A stretch of 64,000 bases of DNA from Bacteroidales bacterium (lineage in GTDB: Bacteria > Bacteroidota > Bacteroidia > Bacteroidales > UBA4417): positions 26,910-90,909 of the forward strand of contig JADJHD010000021.1 in the NCBI GenBank assembly GCA_016707705.1, given 5' to 3'. Every line of letters begins with the position of its first letter. The stretch's first letter is position 1. This document shows, one piece after another, positions 36,887 to 45,438 of this stretch. The notes beneath the pieces were generated by a model. That model saw only the letters and a list, made by a program, of their open reading frames with translations. It was not told the origin of the DNA and did not search any database. The position numbers were made by a program, and so were the translations under genes.

Positions 36887-37996
36887 TTAAATTTCTTTCG
36901 TTTTTTCAGAAGATGAACCTTCTTCCTGTTCATTCATAATTTCCTTGTGCTTGCGGACATTCGTCACTATGGCGTGCCCTGCAATACCTGCAGCGGTGAG
37001 TACGCCAAGTCCGAGACCGATCTTGTCAGCATTGGTTTCAATGCCAAATCCGGCAACGGAGGGCAGATGTTCATAGAAAGGACCATTATCCCAGAATCCT
37101 GCTTCGGAACAGCCTATGCAGCCATGTCCCGACTGGATTGGGTAACTGACACCATCATTCCATTTGATAATACCGCAGGAATTGTAGGTAACCGGTCCCT
37201 TGCATCCCATTTTATAGAGGCAGTAACCTTTCTTGGCACCTTCATCATCGAAGGATTCCACAAAGAGGCCTGCATCAAAATTGGCACGACGGTAACAGGT
37301 GTCATGAACCCTGCGTGAATAAAATGATTTGGGCCTTCCAAGACCGTCGAGCTGCGGAATGCGGTCGAAGGTGAGGAGGTGAACCACAACACCTACCATT
37401 ACATCAGCAATAGGAGGGCATCCCTGAACATTGATCACGGGCTTGCCGCTGATAACCTTATGAACAGGCTTTGCACCCGTTGGATTCGGTGATGCTGCCT
37501 GAACGCAGCCTGCTGAAGCACAATTGCCCCAGGCAACCACTGCCTTGCAGTTCTTCACTGCTTCTTCCAGGATCTGGTAGGCACTTCTGCCGCCAATGCA
37601 GCAATAGGCTTCATCTTCGGTTGGGATTGATCCCTCAACCATTACCAGATATTCACCAGGGAATTTCTCCATGACAGCCTTATAGGCTTCCTCAGCATTT
37701 ACGCCGGATGCCGCCATCAGGGTTTCCTGATAATCCAGGGAAATCTTGTTGAGAACTATATCTGCAACTTCCGGATGCGATGATCTTATAAAGGATTCAC
37801 TGCAGCAAGTACATTCCTGAAAGTGAAACCAGATCACTGGCAATCGGGGTTTGGTTTCAAGGGCTTTGACGATTTGTCCGACTCCGCTTGATTCTAAGCC
37901 TAGCAAAGCAGCCATGGCAGTGCAGAATTTCAGGAAGTCACGGCGCGGGACCCCGCTATCAGTGACTTCTTCATAAAAGGTAGGCCGTTTCTCCAT
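36887..37996 (-). CDS. [NiFe] hydrogenase small subunit with O2-tolerance cysteines (HyaA-like)
   Basis: This 369-residue protein has a Tat signal (PRRDFLKFC at residues 17-25, then a hydrophobic stretch). The proximal cluster site reads ECTCCSES (Cys62, Cys64, Cys65), followed by WGNCASAGC (Cys159, Cys164). Cys64 and Cys164 match the two extra cysteines (Cys19, Cys120) of the [4Fe-3S] cluster in O2-tolerant E. coli Hyd-1. Later stretches GCPPIADVM, KMGCKGP, and SGHGCIGCSEAGFWD bind the medial and distal clusters. A C-terminal helix (GVLTAAGIAGHAIVT) anchors it in the membrane. It heads the operon small-large-cytochrome. Confidence 0.95.
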   Translation of the reverse strand: MEKRPTFYEEVTDSGVPRRDFLKFCTAMAALLGLESSGVGQIVKALETKPRLPVIWFHFQECTCCSESFIRSSHPEVADIVLNKISLDYQETLMAASGVNAEEAYKAVMEKFPGEYLVMVEGSIPTEDEAYCCIGGRSAYQILEEAVKNCKAVVAWGNCASAGCVQAASPNPTGAKPVHKVISGKPVINVQGCPPIADVMVGVVVHLLTFDRIPQLDGLGRPKSFYSRRVHDTCYRRANFDAGLFVESFDDEGAKKGYCLYKMGCKGPVTYNSCGIIKWNDGVSYPIQSGHGCIGCSEAGFWDNGPFYEHLPSVAGFGIETNADKIGLGLGVLTAAGIAGHAIVTNVRKHKEIMNEQEEGSSSEKTKEI

Positions 37997-38123
37997 ACCG
38001 GTTGGTTTAAGTTAGATTGCCTTAAATATATGGCAAAAATTCAAAAGTTGTTCTCCTAAACCCTAAATATGTTGAATTAAATATATATAAGTATTTGAGT
38101 ATAAACAGTATTAAATCAAATAA

Positions 38124-38140
38124 TGTTAAATATATTAACA
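38124..38140. promoter_or_regulatory. Inverted repeat, candidate TetR operator
   Basis: TGTTAA-ATATA-TTAACA has perfect 6-bp arms and a 5-base spacer. It lies just upstream of the -7 element of the TetR-type gene and 130 bases from the divergent hydrogenase start, so it could serve autoregulation and/or hydrogenase control. This is inference. Confidence 0.4.
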
Positions 38141-38148
38141 ATGTTCAT

Positions 38149-38156
38149 TATATTTG
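38149..38156 (+). promoter_or_regulatory. -7 promoter element TATATTTG of the TetR-type gene
   Basis: An exact TAnnTTTG match, 25 bases upstream of the ATG at 38181. The -33 region is AT-rich and overlaps the inverted repeat at 38124-38140. Confidence 0.5.
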
Positions 38157-38180
38157 CAGCGTTAAATTTTTCTAAACACT

Positions 38181-38774
38181 ATGGATAACAAGGAAATTCA
38201 GGAAAAAAGGATGCGTGGTTACTTCATCGAGGCTACGCGCGAAATGCTGAAAGGTGAAGGTTTGAAGAGTATCAACGTTCGGGCTGTTGCCGACAGGGCA
38301 GGATACTCCTATGCAACTCTTTACAATTATTTCAAGGATATAAAGGAGTTGATTTTTATCTGCGTGCAGGGATTTCAGGAAGAAGCTGAGACCTTTATCA
38401 ATTCGAAAACGAAGAAATCGAAACCGGGAATTGAAAGAATAAGTGAAAGGACGAAAGCCTACATCGAATATTTCACACAGTATCCGGGTATTTTCGAATT
38501 ATTCTTTCTTGAAAAGTTGAACACCCTGAGTGGAAAGCAACCCACGGCAAATCTGATTTTTACATTCTACGACCGCATCACTGCTGAAGATTGGGAGTAC
38601 TGTGTCCGGGAAAATATCTTCACAAGGGATGAAGTAGCTTCCAGAACGAAAATTCTGAAATATAGCATTACCGGTATCCTGCTAATGTATATGAATCGGA
38701 TGCACCCTGAATCCTATAAGGACTTTCTTGCCGATGTTGATCAGCTGCTGGAAACAGGATTGAGAACTAAATAA
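38181..38774 (+). CDS. TetR/AcrR-family transcriptional regulator
   Basis: This 197-residue protein has a TetR-type helix-turn-helix at about residues 10-60: MLKGEGLKSINVRAVADRAG then YSYATLYNYFKDIKELI, the highly conserved recognition helix and YYYF-type motif. The C-terminal all-helical part would bind a ligand that cannot be guessed. It is divergent from the hydrogenase operon with a 184-base gap, so a role in controlling that operon is possible. A hairpin follows the gene. Confidence 0.9.
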   Translation: MDNKEIQEKRMRGYFIEATREMLKGEGLKSINVRAVADRAGYSYATLYNYFKDIKELIFICVQGFQEEAETFINSKTKKSKPGIERISERTKAYIEYFTQYPGIFELFFLEKLNTLSGKQPTANLIFTFYDRITAEDWEYCVRENIFTRDEVASRTKILKYSITGILLMYMNRMHPESYKDFLADVDQLLETGLRTK

Positions 38775-38803
38775 GTCGATATTTCCCCTTGCCTTAAGAG
38801 CCA

Positions 38804-38845
38804 AAAAAAGAAAGGCGACCTTTTTTGGAGGTCGCCACTTTTCAT
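38804..38845. terminator. Hairpin terminator between convergent genes
   Basis: GGCGACCT/AGGTCGCC (38814-38821 with 38829-38836) forms an 8-bp stem. On the minus strand it is followed by a T-rich run (complement of 38803-38813), good for the LruC gene; on the plus strand by ACTTTTCATTT, weaker, for the TetR-type gene. Confidence 0.7.
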
Positions 38846-38882
38846 TTAAGCAAGGAAGTATTGTGTAAAGATACAAAACTTT

Positions 38883-40385
38883 TTAGTAAATCAATGAATT
38901 ATTTCTATATCCCGGTGAATTTGTGTACCAATCAGAGAAATTTTGTCCGGTACTCAATGCCCAATCTATGAAATGAAGGTATGATTCATCGATTGCCGAC
39001 TTCTCCGAAGGATAATCAAATCCCTGCATCACATTGATTGCCCAAGGCAGATTATTGGAGGTCTTGTAATATTTTCCCTGTAAAGGGTTGGTGTCATCGG
39101 CTCCGGTTCCGAAAAGTGCGGTATTTGCCAGACTGGTCGGAATCCTGTCGGGGAGGTGAATTTCCTTATCCCTGTGTCCAAGACTAAAGAGGTAAAAATT
39201 GAAGGAATTTGCATTAAACTGACTGGTGCTAACTGTACCTCCTGCCGGTGCTGTTCCGTTGTTCAGGAATTTGATTTCCAGAAATAGGGTGTCATAAGGT
39301 ACTACCGGTGAGTTGGGATCTGTATTGATTCCTGTTCCACTACCGGGATGGGTTAGCAATTTGTAAAAATTATCGAATGCGATGCAATTGGCATATTGCT
39401 GTCCCGATTCAAGTCCATTGTCAAGAAATGTCAATGAACTGCCTGCGCTAATCAGATTTCCCTCATAACTGGTGATTTTATTTGGGGTTACCCCGTCGAG
39501 CTGAAAACCAAGTCCATTCTTAAAGGACGCTCCGGAAGCTCTTCCTATAATTTTACCGTGGATTTCTACAATATTGTTTGCTGCATTTGAAACTGTGGTG
39601 AACTGGTAATCTACTACCAGGTCATTCATGTCATAATCGGAACGGTTCGGCCATGCATCTTCAAAGGCAAGGGTGCCACTTGAGTTGGCTGAAGGATAGT
39701 ATGAATTATAGGCCCTGTAGGCGTCATTTGGGTAACTGTCGTTGGCATCGGCTACTCCGTCACCATCGGCATCCTGAATTACAGGCAACGGCCCGCATGA
39801 TGAAGAGGGATCAGACCAGTATGTGCCCGGAAATACATAATTGTCGGAATATGCACGTTCATTGCCTCCCTGTCCGATAAAGCTAACCCTGAATTTGTAA
39901 ACCACTGTTGAATTTGCGATTTCAGGTGGAATGGGAACTGTCAGATTCCTGATGGTTTTGGTATTGAAGGATGGGAAATTGTAGGTGTAAAACTGAACAG
40001 GAGTGCCTTCGCCGTATGAAGCGCTTGGAACATAAGGAATATACGCAATCACAATTCCTTTAGAGGAAACACCATTGCCATTGCCATCAAGTCTTGCATC
40101 TAATGTAATATTACCAGTACCAACCAGCATCCAGGGGGTCTTGATCCAGCATGCAGTCGGACTGTTGTTAGTAAGGGAGTTGCTTTTCGTCGACCATAGT
40201 CCGGAAATCACCAGTTCCTGTGAGTTTGAATAGGATGTAGCTCCAAATCCCCAGCAGTTGCCCTGTTCAATAGCTCTGTTGCCTGATTCACATGTCAGTG
40301 TGACATCTGCCTTGGCTAATTGACTGCTGGCGGCAATCAGCAATAAGAGGAAAAAAAGTCGGATGAATATGTTTGTTGTTTTCAT
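38883..40385 (-). CDS. Secreted LruC-domain protein
   Basis: This 500-residue protein has a signal peptide (LFFLLLLIAASSQLAKA). Residues about 27-185 look like a beta-sandwich. DADGDGVADANDSYPND at about 205-220 is a calcium-binding thrombospondin type 3-like repeat. Then comes GTLAFEDAWPNRSDYDMNDL with VVDYQF, the start of the LruC/DUF4842 domain that fills the rest. No T9SS C-terminal domain is seen. It is 15 bases from the upstream lipoprotein gene, so the two are an operon for the cell surface. The function of the LruC domain is not known to me. Confidence 0.88.
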   Translation of the reverse strand: MKTTNIFIRLFFLLLLIAASSQLAKADVTLTCESGNRAIEQGNCWGFGATSYSNSQELVISGLWSTKSNSLTNNSPTACWIKTPWMLVGTGNITLDARLDGNGNGVSSKGIVIAYIPYVPSASYGEGTPVQFYTYNFPSFNTKTIRNLTVPIPPEIANSTVVYKFRVSFIGQGGNERAYSDNYVFPGTYWSDPSSSCGPLPVIQDADGDGVADANDSYPNDAYRAYNSYYPSANSSGTLAFEDAWPNRSDYDMNDLVVDYQFTTVSNAANNIVEIHGKIIGRASGASFKNGLGFQLDGVTPNKITSYEGNLISAGSSLTFLDNGLESGQQYANCIAFDNFYKLLTHPGSGTGINTDPNSPVVPYDTLFLEIKFLNNGTAPAGGTVSTSQFNANSFNFYLFSLGHRDKEIHLPDRIPTSLANTALFGTGADDTNPLQGKYYKTSNNLPWAINVMQGFDYPSEKSAIDESYLHFIDWALSTGQNFSDWYTNSPGYRNNSLIY

Positions 40386-40400
40386 GTAAGCAGAATGTTA

Positions 40401-40796
40401 TTAGTCAGTAACTACAGGAATAAATGAGAATGCGGCTTTCTTGCCTGCTATCGGTAAATCATATTCAACAGTGCCGTATTTCAGTTTAAGATGAGTTTCA
40501 TTGGCTGGAATAACCACTGGAATGGTGATATTCCTGCTCATCTCATGAGTCCCCTGGTAGAGGCTGCTGCCATCATTCAGGCTAATGGTTAGGGTGGAAT
40601 ATACAGGTCGTTCGGTTGGAAGTCCTGTAATATCGACATCTATAGTGGAACTGGTACTCCAGTCGAAGCTGGAAGAAACCTTGATGTCTTTAAGATCTTG
40701 TTCTGATTCAGTCGGGACCTGATCCCAGAAATCTTTGTGGCAGGAGGTCGTGAAGAGTAGGGCTGCCAGTAATGTGAGGAGTCCAAGTTTTTTCAT
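40401..40796 (-). CDS. Small lipoprotein, partner of the LruC protein
   Basis: This 131-residue protein starts with a lipoprotein signal (LLTLLAALLFTTSC, Cys19 as the lipid site), followed by KDFWDQVP. The rest looks like a beta-sandwich with alternating hydrophobic residues. It lies just before the LruC gene and probably sits in the outer membrane. I do not recognise the family beyond this linkage. Confidence 0.75.
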   Translation of the reverse strand: MKKLGLLTLLAALLFTTSCHKDFWDQVPTESEQDLKDIKVSSSFDWSTSSTIDVDITGLPTERPVYSTLTISLNDGSSLYQGTHEMSRNITIPVVIPANETHLKLKYGTVEYDLPIAGKKAAFSFIPVVTD

Positions 40797-41753
40797 TGGG
40801 TATGTATGTTATTGCAAATGAGTAAATACAAGTTGGTCGGGTACTTTCAAATGTGCTGAAGTGATAGAAAAACTCTCAGTTTTTGCTGAAGACACGGAAG
40901 ATGGCTTTCGCCTTTGTCTATGGTTTGTCTATACTTTCAGTAAAGTGTTAATCCAAGAATAGTAAAAAGGTAATATCCTAAAAGCCTTATTTGGAAAGGA
41001 ATTCAGATGTTTTCTCATAAGTCATTTGAAATTCAATCGTATGCAAATGGATTTAATCTAAATAGTAGGCCTCCAATATTGATGAGTTGCCCGATTTTAG
41101 AAGCCTAAATGGTAAATTACTGTTGGATTCTGGAAAAAGTGCAAGTAGCAAAGAATAGAACACGGATGACACGGAAACAACACAGATCAGCACTGATTTA
41201 ACTGTTGTAAAATCCTACATCCTCATCCGCCATCCGGCGGACTGACATTTTAGTGGGGAAATATTTGCCAGGAAATGAAAATGCTGCTGTCTCCAGAACA
41301 ACCCACCCCGACCCTCCCTTTTCCAAAAGGGAGGGGGAGTCTTTGAGTTTAGCTTTAATAAGTGCTTTTAAAAGGCAATTTGATAGCCTGCTTACCTTTC
41401 AAATCTTCAAATTTTCACATTTCCCATTCCGCAACCCGCAATCCGAAATAAATCGTCAACTCAACCTCTAAAACCACTCGTCTCCATATCCCCCAGTCCC
41501 CTTGTCTCGCAGTCCCCCTGTCCTCCGGGCACGGGCTTCCAAAGAAATCCGCAATCCGTCCGCCGGCTGGCGGACAAGCCCCAAGTCTCCCTAATATCAA
41601 AAATGATTTTTAGCCACGAATGCACGAATAGCAATTGAAAATCTATGCTTCCCCATAACATCTTTGCATCTCGCTCAATAATTCCCCAATAGAAATCCGC
41701 AATCCGCAATCCGCAATCCGCAACCCGCAACCCGCAATCAAGCCCCAACCAAT
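40797..41753. repeat. Repeat-rich intergenic region, copy 2
   Basis: This 957-base gap contains no convincing gene. Bases about 41140-41215 hold part of the composite repeat (GTAGCAAAGAATAGAACACG type, then CAGATCAGCACTGATT). Two GC-rich palindromes lie at 41226-41241 and 41559-41574, and a 7-base tandem repeat is at 41697-41738. Short frames at 41253-41600 are made of such sequence. Confidence 0.65.
41697..41738. repeat. Tandem repeat, six copies of CCGCAAT
   Basis: Six adjacent 7-base units, four CCGCAAT and two CCGCAAC, directly downstream of the GH35 stop codon on the minus strand. The number of units is likely variable between strains. Confidence 0.85.
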
Positions 41754-43574
41754 CTACTCCCCGGCTACAGCAAAACCCTGAACATCCACCGCTTCCGTAA
41801 CATGCATATCAAAAATCACGATCTCATTGTATCCTTTCTTAAGCCACATCGCCGGACAATACAGCCTCTGCTGGGGACCTATGTTCCAGTAACGGCCCAG
41901 ATTGTGGCCATTTACCCAGACAACCCCCTTGGTGTAAGCCGAAAGGTCCAGGAAGCAGTCACCGGGAGTTTCAAGCTGGAAATTGCCCTTGAAGAAAAAT
42001 CCGGGTTGCGCGGGATCGGGCATTCCTGCTAAGGTTCCGATATGTGAAATGAAAGCTTCATCCATCGGCAGCTTGTATTGTACCCAATTCATTAGGGTCA
42101 TACCATTAAGACTAACCCTGTCGGTAATACCCTTTCGGTCAATGATTTCCTGGGCAAAATTGATGTGACCCATGCCTTCGACTAAAATCTCAAGGAGTGG
42201 CTCTGCTATATCGGATGCGGGCAATTCAATGGAATTCTCACCCAGACGACGATCGATTTTGCCTACATATTTATGATTGAGAAAGACCGTAGCATAATCA
42301 TGAAGCTGAGTAATCACAAGCTTTCCGCTCTTATGTCCGATGAGTTTGGTGCAGTAAAGCATGTAGCCCTGATTCTGGTCCAGCGCTTCAAAAGTGAGAG
42401 GTTGTACAACAGGAGTTGGAGGCGGCAGTTGTTTCCAGACTGTGTTGATTAGTCTCATCTCAATTTTGCCGGTTTCAATGCTTTTGACCGGTTCCGGAAT
42501 AGCCGGCAGTGACTTGCCTTTTGGTAGATAAGATGCAAGCAGCTTCCTCAAGGCATAATATTTTGCAGTGGGTAGTCCCTGTTCCGAAATAGGGGCATCA
42601 TAATCATAGCTGGTTACATCCGGCTCATAGCCCTTGCCCCCTGAATTGGCTCCTGCACTGAACCCGAAATTGGTTCCTCCATGGATCACATAAAGGTTGA
42701 AAGATTTCTTTGTATCCATCAGGAAGCGCACCTCCTTCAGCAACCCTGCCGTATCAGGCCTTTGCCACTTTTCACCCCAATGTGTCAGCCAGCCGGGATA
42801 GGTCTCGGAACTGAAAACCGGGACTCCCGGATTTCTTGAATAGGCAAGGTCGAAGCAGCCCTGATCATAACCGGAATCCAGTCCGACTGCACATCCCGGC
42901 AAAGAACCGGCCTCAAGCATGAAATTAGTGGGACCATCGCCGGTGAAAAAGGGGATATCTATCCCGAATGAACGCCATGTCTTTTCCAGTGTTTTCATGT
43001 ATTCACGATCGTTGCCATAGCTTCCATATTCATTTTCCACCTGCAGCATCAGGATTGGACCACCCTGAGTGATTTGCAATGGTCTGAGCTCATCAGCAAG
43101 TGCTTTCATGTAGTTTGTGGCAGCTTTCATATAGCGTGGATCCATGCAGCGCACCTTGAGATCGGGATATTTTAGGAGATAGGAGGGGATGCCGCCAAAA
43201 TCCCATTCGGCACAAACATAGGGACCGGGTCTGACAATCACCCACATTCCTTCTTCCTGGGCAATTTTGATGAACTTCTTCAAATCCCTGTTCCAGGTGC
43301 TGAAATCATACACGCCTTCCTTCTCCTCATGATAATTCCAGAAAATATAGGCCGCAATGGTATTGCAACCCATGGCCTTGGTCATTTGGATCCTGTGCCT
43401 CCAGTATTCTGCAGGTATTCGTGCCGGGTGCATTTCCCCACCGATAATCTGGAATGGTTTACCGTTCAGCAGGAAATCACGACCGCTGAAAGTAAAACTG
43501 TTCTTCTGTGCGAAGATGGATTGTAAACCTGAAAGCAAAAGGAACAGCAGGACTGTACTGAAGAATCGTTGCAT
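41754..43574 (-). CDS. Secreted beta-galactosidase, GH35
   Basis: This 606-residue protein has a signal peptide (FFSTVLLFLLLSGLQSIFAQ). The GH35 core starts FLLNGKPFQIIGGEMHPARIP, then CNTIAAYIFWNYHE, RPGPYVCAEWDFGGIPSYL, and the acid/base Glu in LQVENEYGSYG. FSSETYPGWLTHWGE holds the second catalytic Glu. The C-terminal part has beta-sandwich features and GVVWVNGHNLGRYWNIGPQ, a carbohydrate-binding-like stretch usual for the family. It would cut terminal beta-galactose in the periplasm or outside. The sequence around it is repeat-rich and no PUL genes are adjacent. Confidence 0.95.
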   Translation of the reverse strand: MQRFFSTVLLFLLLSGLQSIFAQKNSFTFSGRDFLLNGKPFQIIGGEMHPARIPAEYWRHRIQMTKAMGCNTIAAYIFWNYHEEKEGVYDFSTWNRDLKKFIKIAQEEGMWVIVRPGPYVCAEWDFGGIPSYLLKYPDLKVRCMDPRYMKAATNYMKALADELRPLQITQGGPILMLQVENEYGSYGNDREYMKTLEKTWRSFGIDIPFFTGDGPTNFMLEAGSLPGCAVGLDSGYDQGCFDLAYSRNPGVPVFSSETYPGWLTHWGEKWQRPDTAGLLKEVRFLMDTKKSFNLYVIHGGTNFGFSAGANSGGKGYEPDVTSYDYDAPISEQGLPTAKYYALRKLLASYLPKGKSLPAIPEPVKSIETGKIEMRLINTVWKQLPPPTPVVQPLTFEALDQNQGYMLYCTKLIGHKSGKLVITQLHDYATVFLNHKYVGKIDRRLGENSIELPASDIAEPLLEILVEGMGHINFAQEIIDRKGITDRVSLNGMTLMNWVQYKLPMDEAFISHIGTLAGMPDPAQPGFFFKGNFQLETPGDCFLDLSAYTKGVVWVNGHNLGRYWNIGPQQRLYCPAMWLKKGYNEIVIFDMHVTEAVDVQGFAVAGE

Positions 43575-43896
43575 ATGGAGAAATTTTGAACCAATTTATT
43601 GATTTTCCTGAACTCACCGGCTATGAAATAAACGTCCGGCTTGTAAAAATAGGATTTAGTAATGTTCAAATATCCAATAAAGGAGAGAATGGAAACGTGG
43701 AACGAAAATCTTACGCTAAGCCATCCCTTCTGGCCTGCCATTTCCCAAGACTTCTTACCTTTATGCACGGTATATACCCATTCTTGACAGGTTTGCGAAT
43801 GCAAAGCTGATTAGAATGAGTTATACCGAGAGTTGTAATTTCTCAGCCGCTTGACGGATCTCAAACCTATTCCGATTCGGTATAAAAACCTTTTAA
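43575..43896. other. Intergenic region, GH35 to TauE-like permease
   Basis: Divergent gap of 322 bases. No gene seen. Bases 43798-43812 share AATGCAAAGCTGATT with 22294-22308 in front of the eCIS operon. Confidence 0.5.
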
Positions 43897-44676
43897 ATGA
43901 GCTGGATTACCGCACTGATTCTTATTCTTTCAGGTGTTTTCGTGGGGTTCATCAATACCCTTGCCGGTGGCGGAGTCGCTATCAGCATTGCAGTGCTGAT
44001 GATGCTGGGATTGCCCGCCAATATTGCCAATGGAACCAACAGAATTGCGGTAATCTTCCAAAATATCACTTCCGTCCAGGCCTTTGGTAAGCAAAAACTC
44101 ATTCCCTGGAAAAAGGCCACCTGGCTGGCTGTCCCTACTATAGTTGGTTCTGTAATTGGTGCCTGGATTGCCGTCGACATCAACGAAGCCTTCTTCCGCA
44201 AGGCAATGGCCATCATAATGCTGATCATGCTGTTCTTCGTGATCGTGAAACCCTCGGTTTGGCTGAAGGAGCGGCCTCATCTCACTGAAAAGCCTGTCTC
44301 CTGGATCGAAATGCTGGTCTTTTTCCTGATTGGAATCTACGGTGGTTTCATTCAAATCGGGGTTGGATATTACCTGCTCGCCGGTATTGTGCTGGGCTCG
44401 GGTTTCGATCTGGTGAAGGCCAATGCCATCAAGGTCTGGATTGTGCTGCTTTACACCATGGCAGCAATTCTTGTTTTCATATTCAATAAGCAGGTACATT
44501 GGCAATACGGACTTGTGCATGCCATTGGCAATATCATCGGTGCTGCCTTTGCTTCCAGAATGGCTATAAAACGAGGTGTTGAATTTGTGCGCTGGGTAAT
44601 TATCGTCGTGATTCTGGTCTTTTCCGCCGATCTGCTGGGGATTATCAGCATAAAGCAAATGATTCACGGGTTTTAG
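43897..44676 (+). CDS. TauE/SafE (DUF81) family permease
   Basis: This 259-residue membrane protein has about eight hydrophobic segments. The first contains GVFVGFINTLAGGGVAISIAVL, and a later one IGIYGGFIQIGVGYYLLAG, the repeated glycine-rich motif of the TauE/SafE family. The family exports or imports small organic or sulfur acids such as sulfite or sulfoacetate; the substrate is not decidable here. It stands alone on the plus strand. Confidence 0.88.
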   Translation: MSWITALILILSGVFVGFINTLAGGGVAISIAVLMMLGLPANIANGTNRIAVIFQNITSVQAFGKQKLIPWKKATWLAVPTIVGSVIGAWIAVDINEAFFRKAMAIIMLIMLFFVIVKPSVWLKERPHLTEKPVSWIEMLVFFLIGIYGGFIQIGVGYYLLAGIVLGSGFDLVKANAIKVWIVLLYTMAAILVFIFNKQVHWQYGLVHAIGNIIGAAFASRMAIKRGVEFVRWVIIVVILVFSADLLGIISIKQMIHGF

Positions 44677-44947
44677 GATCAAGCAAACTTACATTCGCGA
44701 ATTCCAACAGATGATCAAACTCTTATTCCTCGCTGAATGCTGAGATCTCATCCAATCATTGGTGTTTCCCTGTAATAATTTGATCAGCCCAAAAACTAAA
44801 GCTGCTAAAACTGGTTTTTATTGAATAACCTTAGAGACCGTCTAAAATTACAAAATGAGGGAAGAAAGTGCAATCAAGTCAGAATTAAGAGTCCCGCGGA
44901 TTAATCCTTAAGTGAATCAGCTCTAATCCATCAACCCCAAACTTCCC

Positions 44948-45274
44948 ATGCGTGATAAATCCATCACCAGGGAATACTATGTAAATAAGTTGAATTTCAG
45001 GGAATTTGGGAGTGCTGATTTCGAGGGATATCTGATGCTGGAAAGGGATAGCATCCAGATTCACTTCTTTGAATTCAAAGATCTCGACCCCACTCAAAAC
45101 TACGGACAGGTCTATATCCGTACCGATAATATTGATCTGCTCTATCAGGATTTCCTCAACTCAGGCGTGAGTATTCATCCTTCGGGACATCTTCAATCCA
45201 AACCCTGGGGACAGCGTGAGTTCTCCCTTCTCGATCCCGACAATAACCTTCTCACCTTCGGACAGTCATTCTAA
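44948..45274 (+). CDS. VOC-family (bleomycin-resistance/glyoxalase-like) protein, N-terminus interrupted
   Basis: This 108-residue protein is a single VOC fold: MRDKSITREYYVNKLNF, then EGYLMLERDSIQIHFFEF, then GQVYIRTDNIDLLYQDF, and finally WGQREFSLLDPDNNLLTFGQ with the metal-ligand-type Glu region. Upstream in the same frame there is GTG AAT CAG CTC TAA TCC ATC AAC CCC AAA at 44912-44941. Relatives usually have about a dozen residues ending PKLPMRDK before this point, so the TAA at 44924 looks like a nonsense change. Translation from ATG 44948 would lack the first beta strand. It may be a decaying gene. Confidence 0.75.
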   Translation: MRDKSITREYYVNKLNFREFGSADFEGYLMLERDSIQIHFFEFKDLDPTQNYGQVYIRTDNIDLLYQDFLNSGVSIHPSGHLQSKPWGQREFSLLDPDNNLLTFGQSF

Positions 45275-45280
45275 GTTCTT

Positions 45281-45398
45281 AGTGTCCGCCGCGGCGGACT
45301 AAGTGTCCTTAGTGCCTTAGTGGTTCTCATATTCTGCCAGTAGCACATATTAGAACACTGATGACACAGATGACACAGATTCCCACGGATTGTCTTTT
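45281..45398. repeat. Composite intergenic repeat, copy 3
   Basis: Shares TCCTTAGTGCCTTAGTGGTT, the TAGCACATATTAGAACAC block and GATGACACAGAT units with the other copies. A perfect GC-rich palindrome (45285-45298) interrupts the first block. A C/T-rich tract (TTTTGTCTTTTTCC type) follows at about 45395-45440. Confidence 0.75.
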
Positions 45399-45438
45399 GC
45401 TTTTTCCTTTTGTCTTTTTCCTTTTGTCTTTTATCTTT

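Noticed and set aside
41253..41600. Short frames in the LruC-GH35 gap
   Set aside because: They consist of repeat, palindrome and heptamer sequence.
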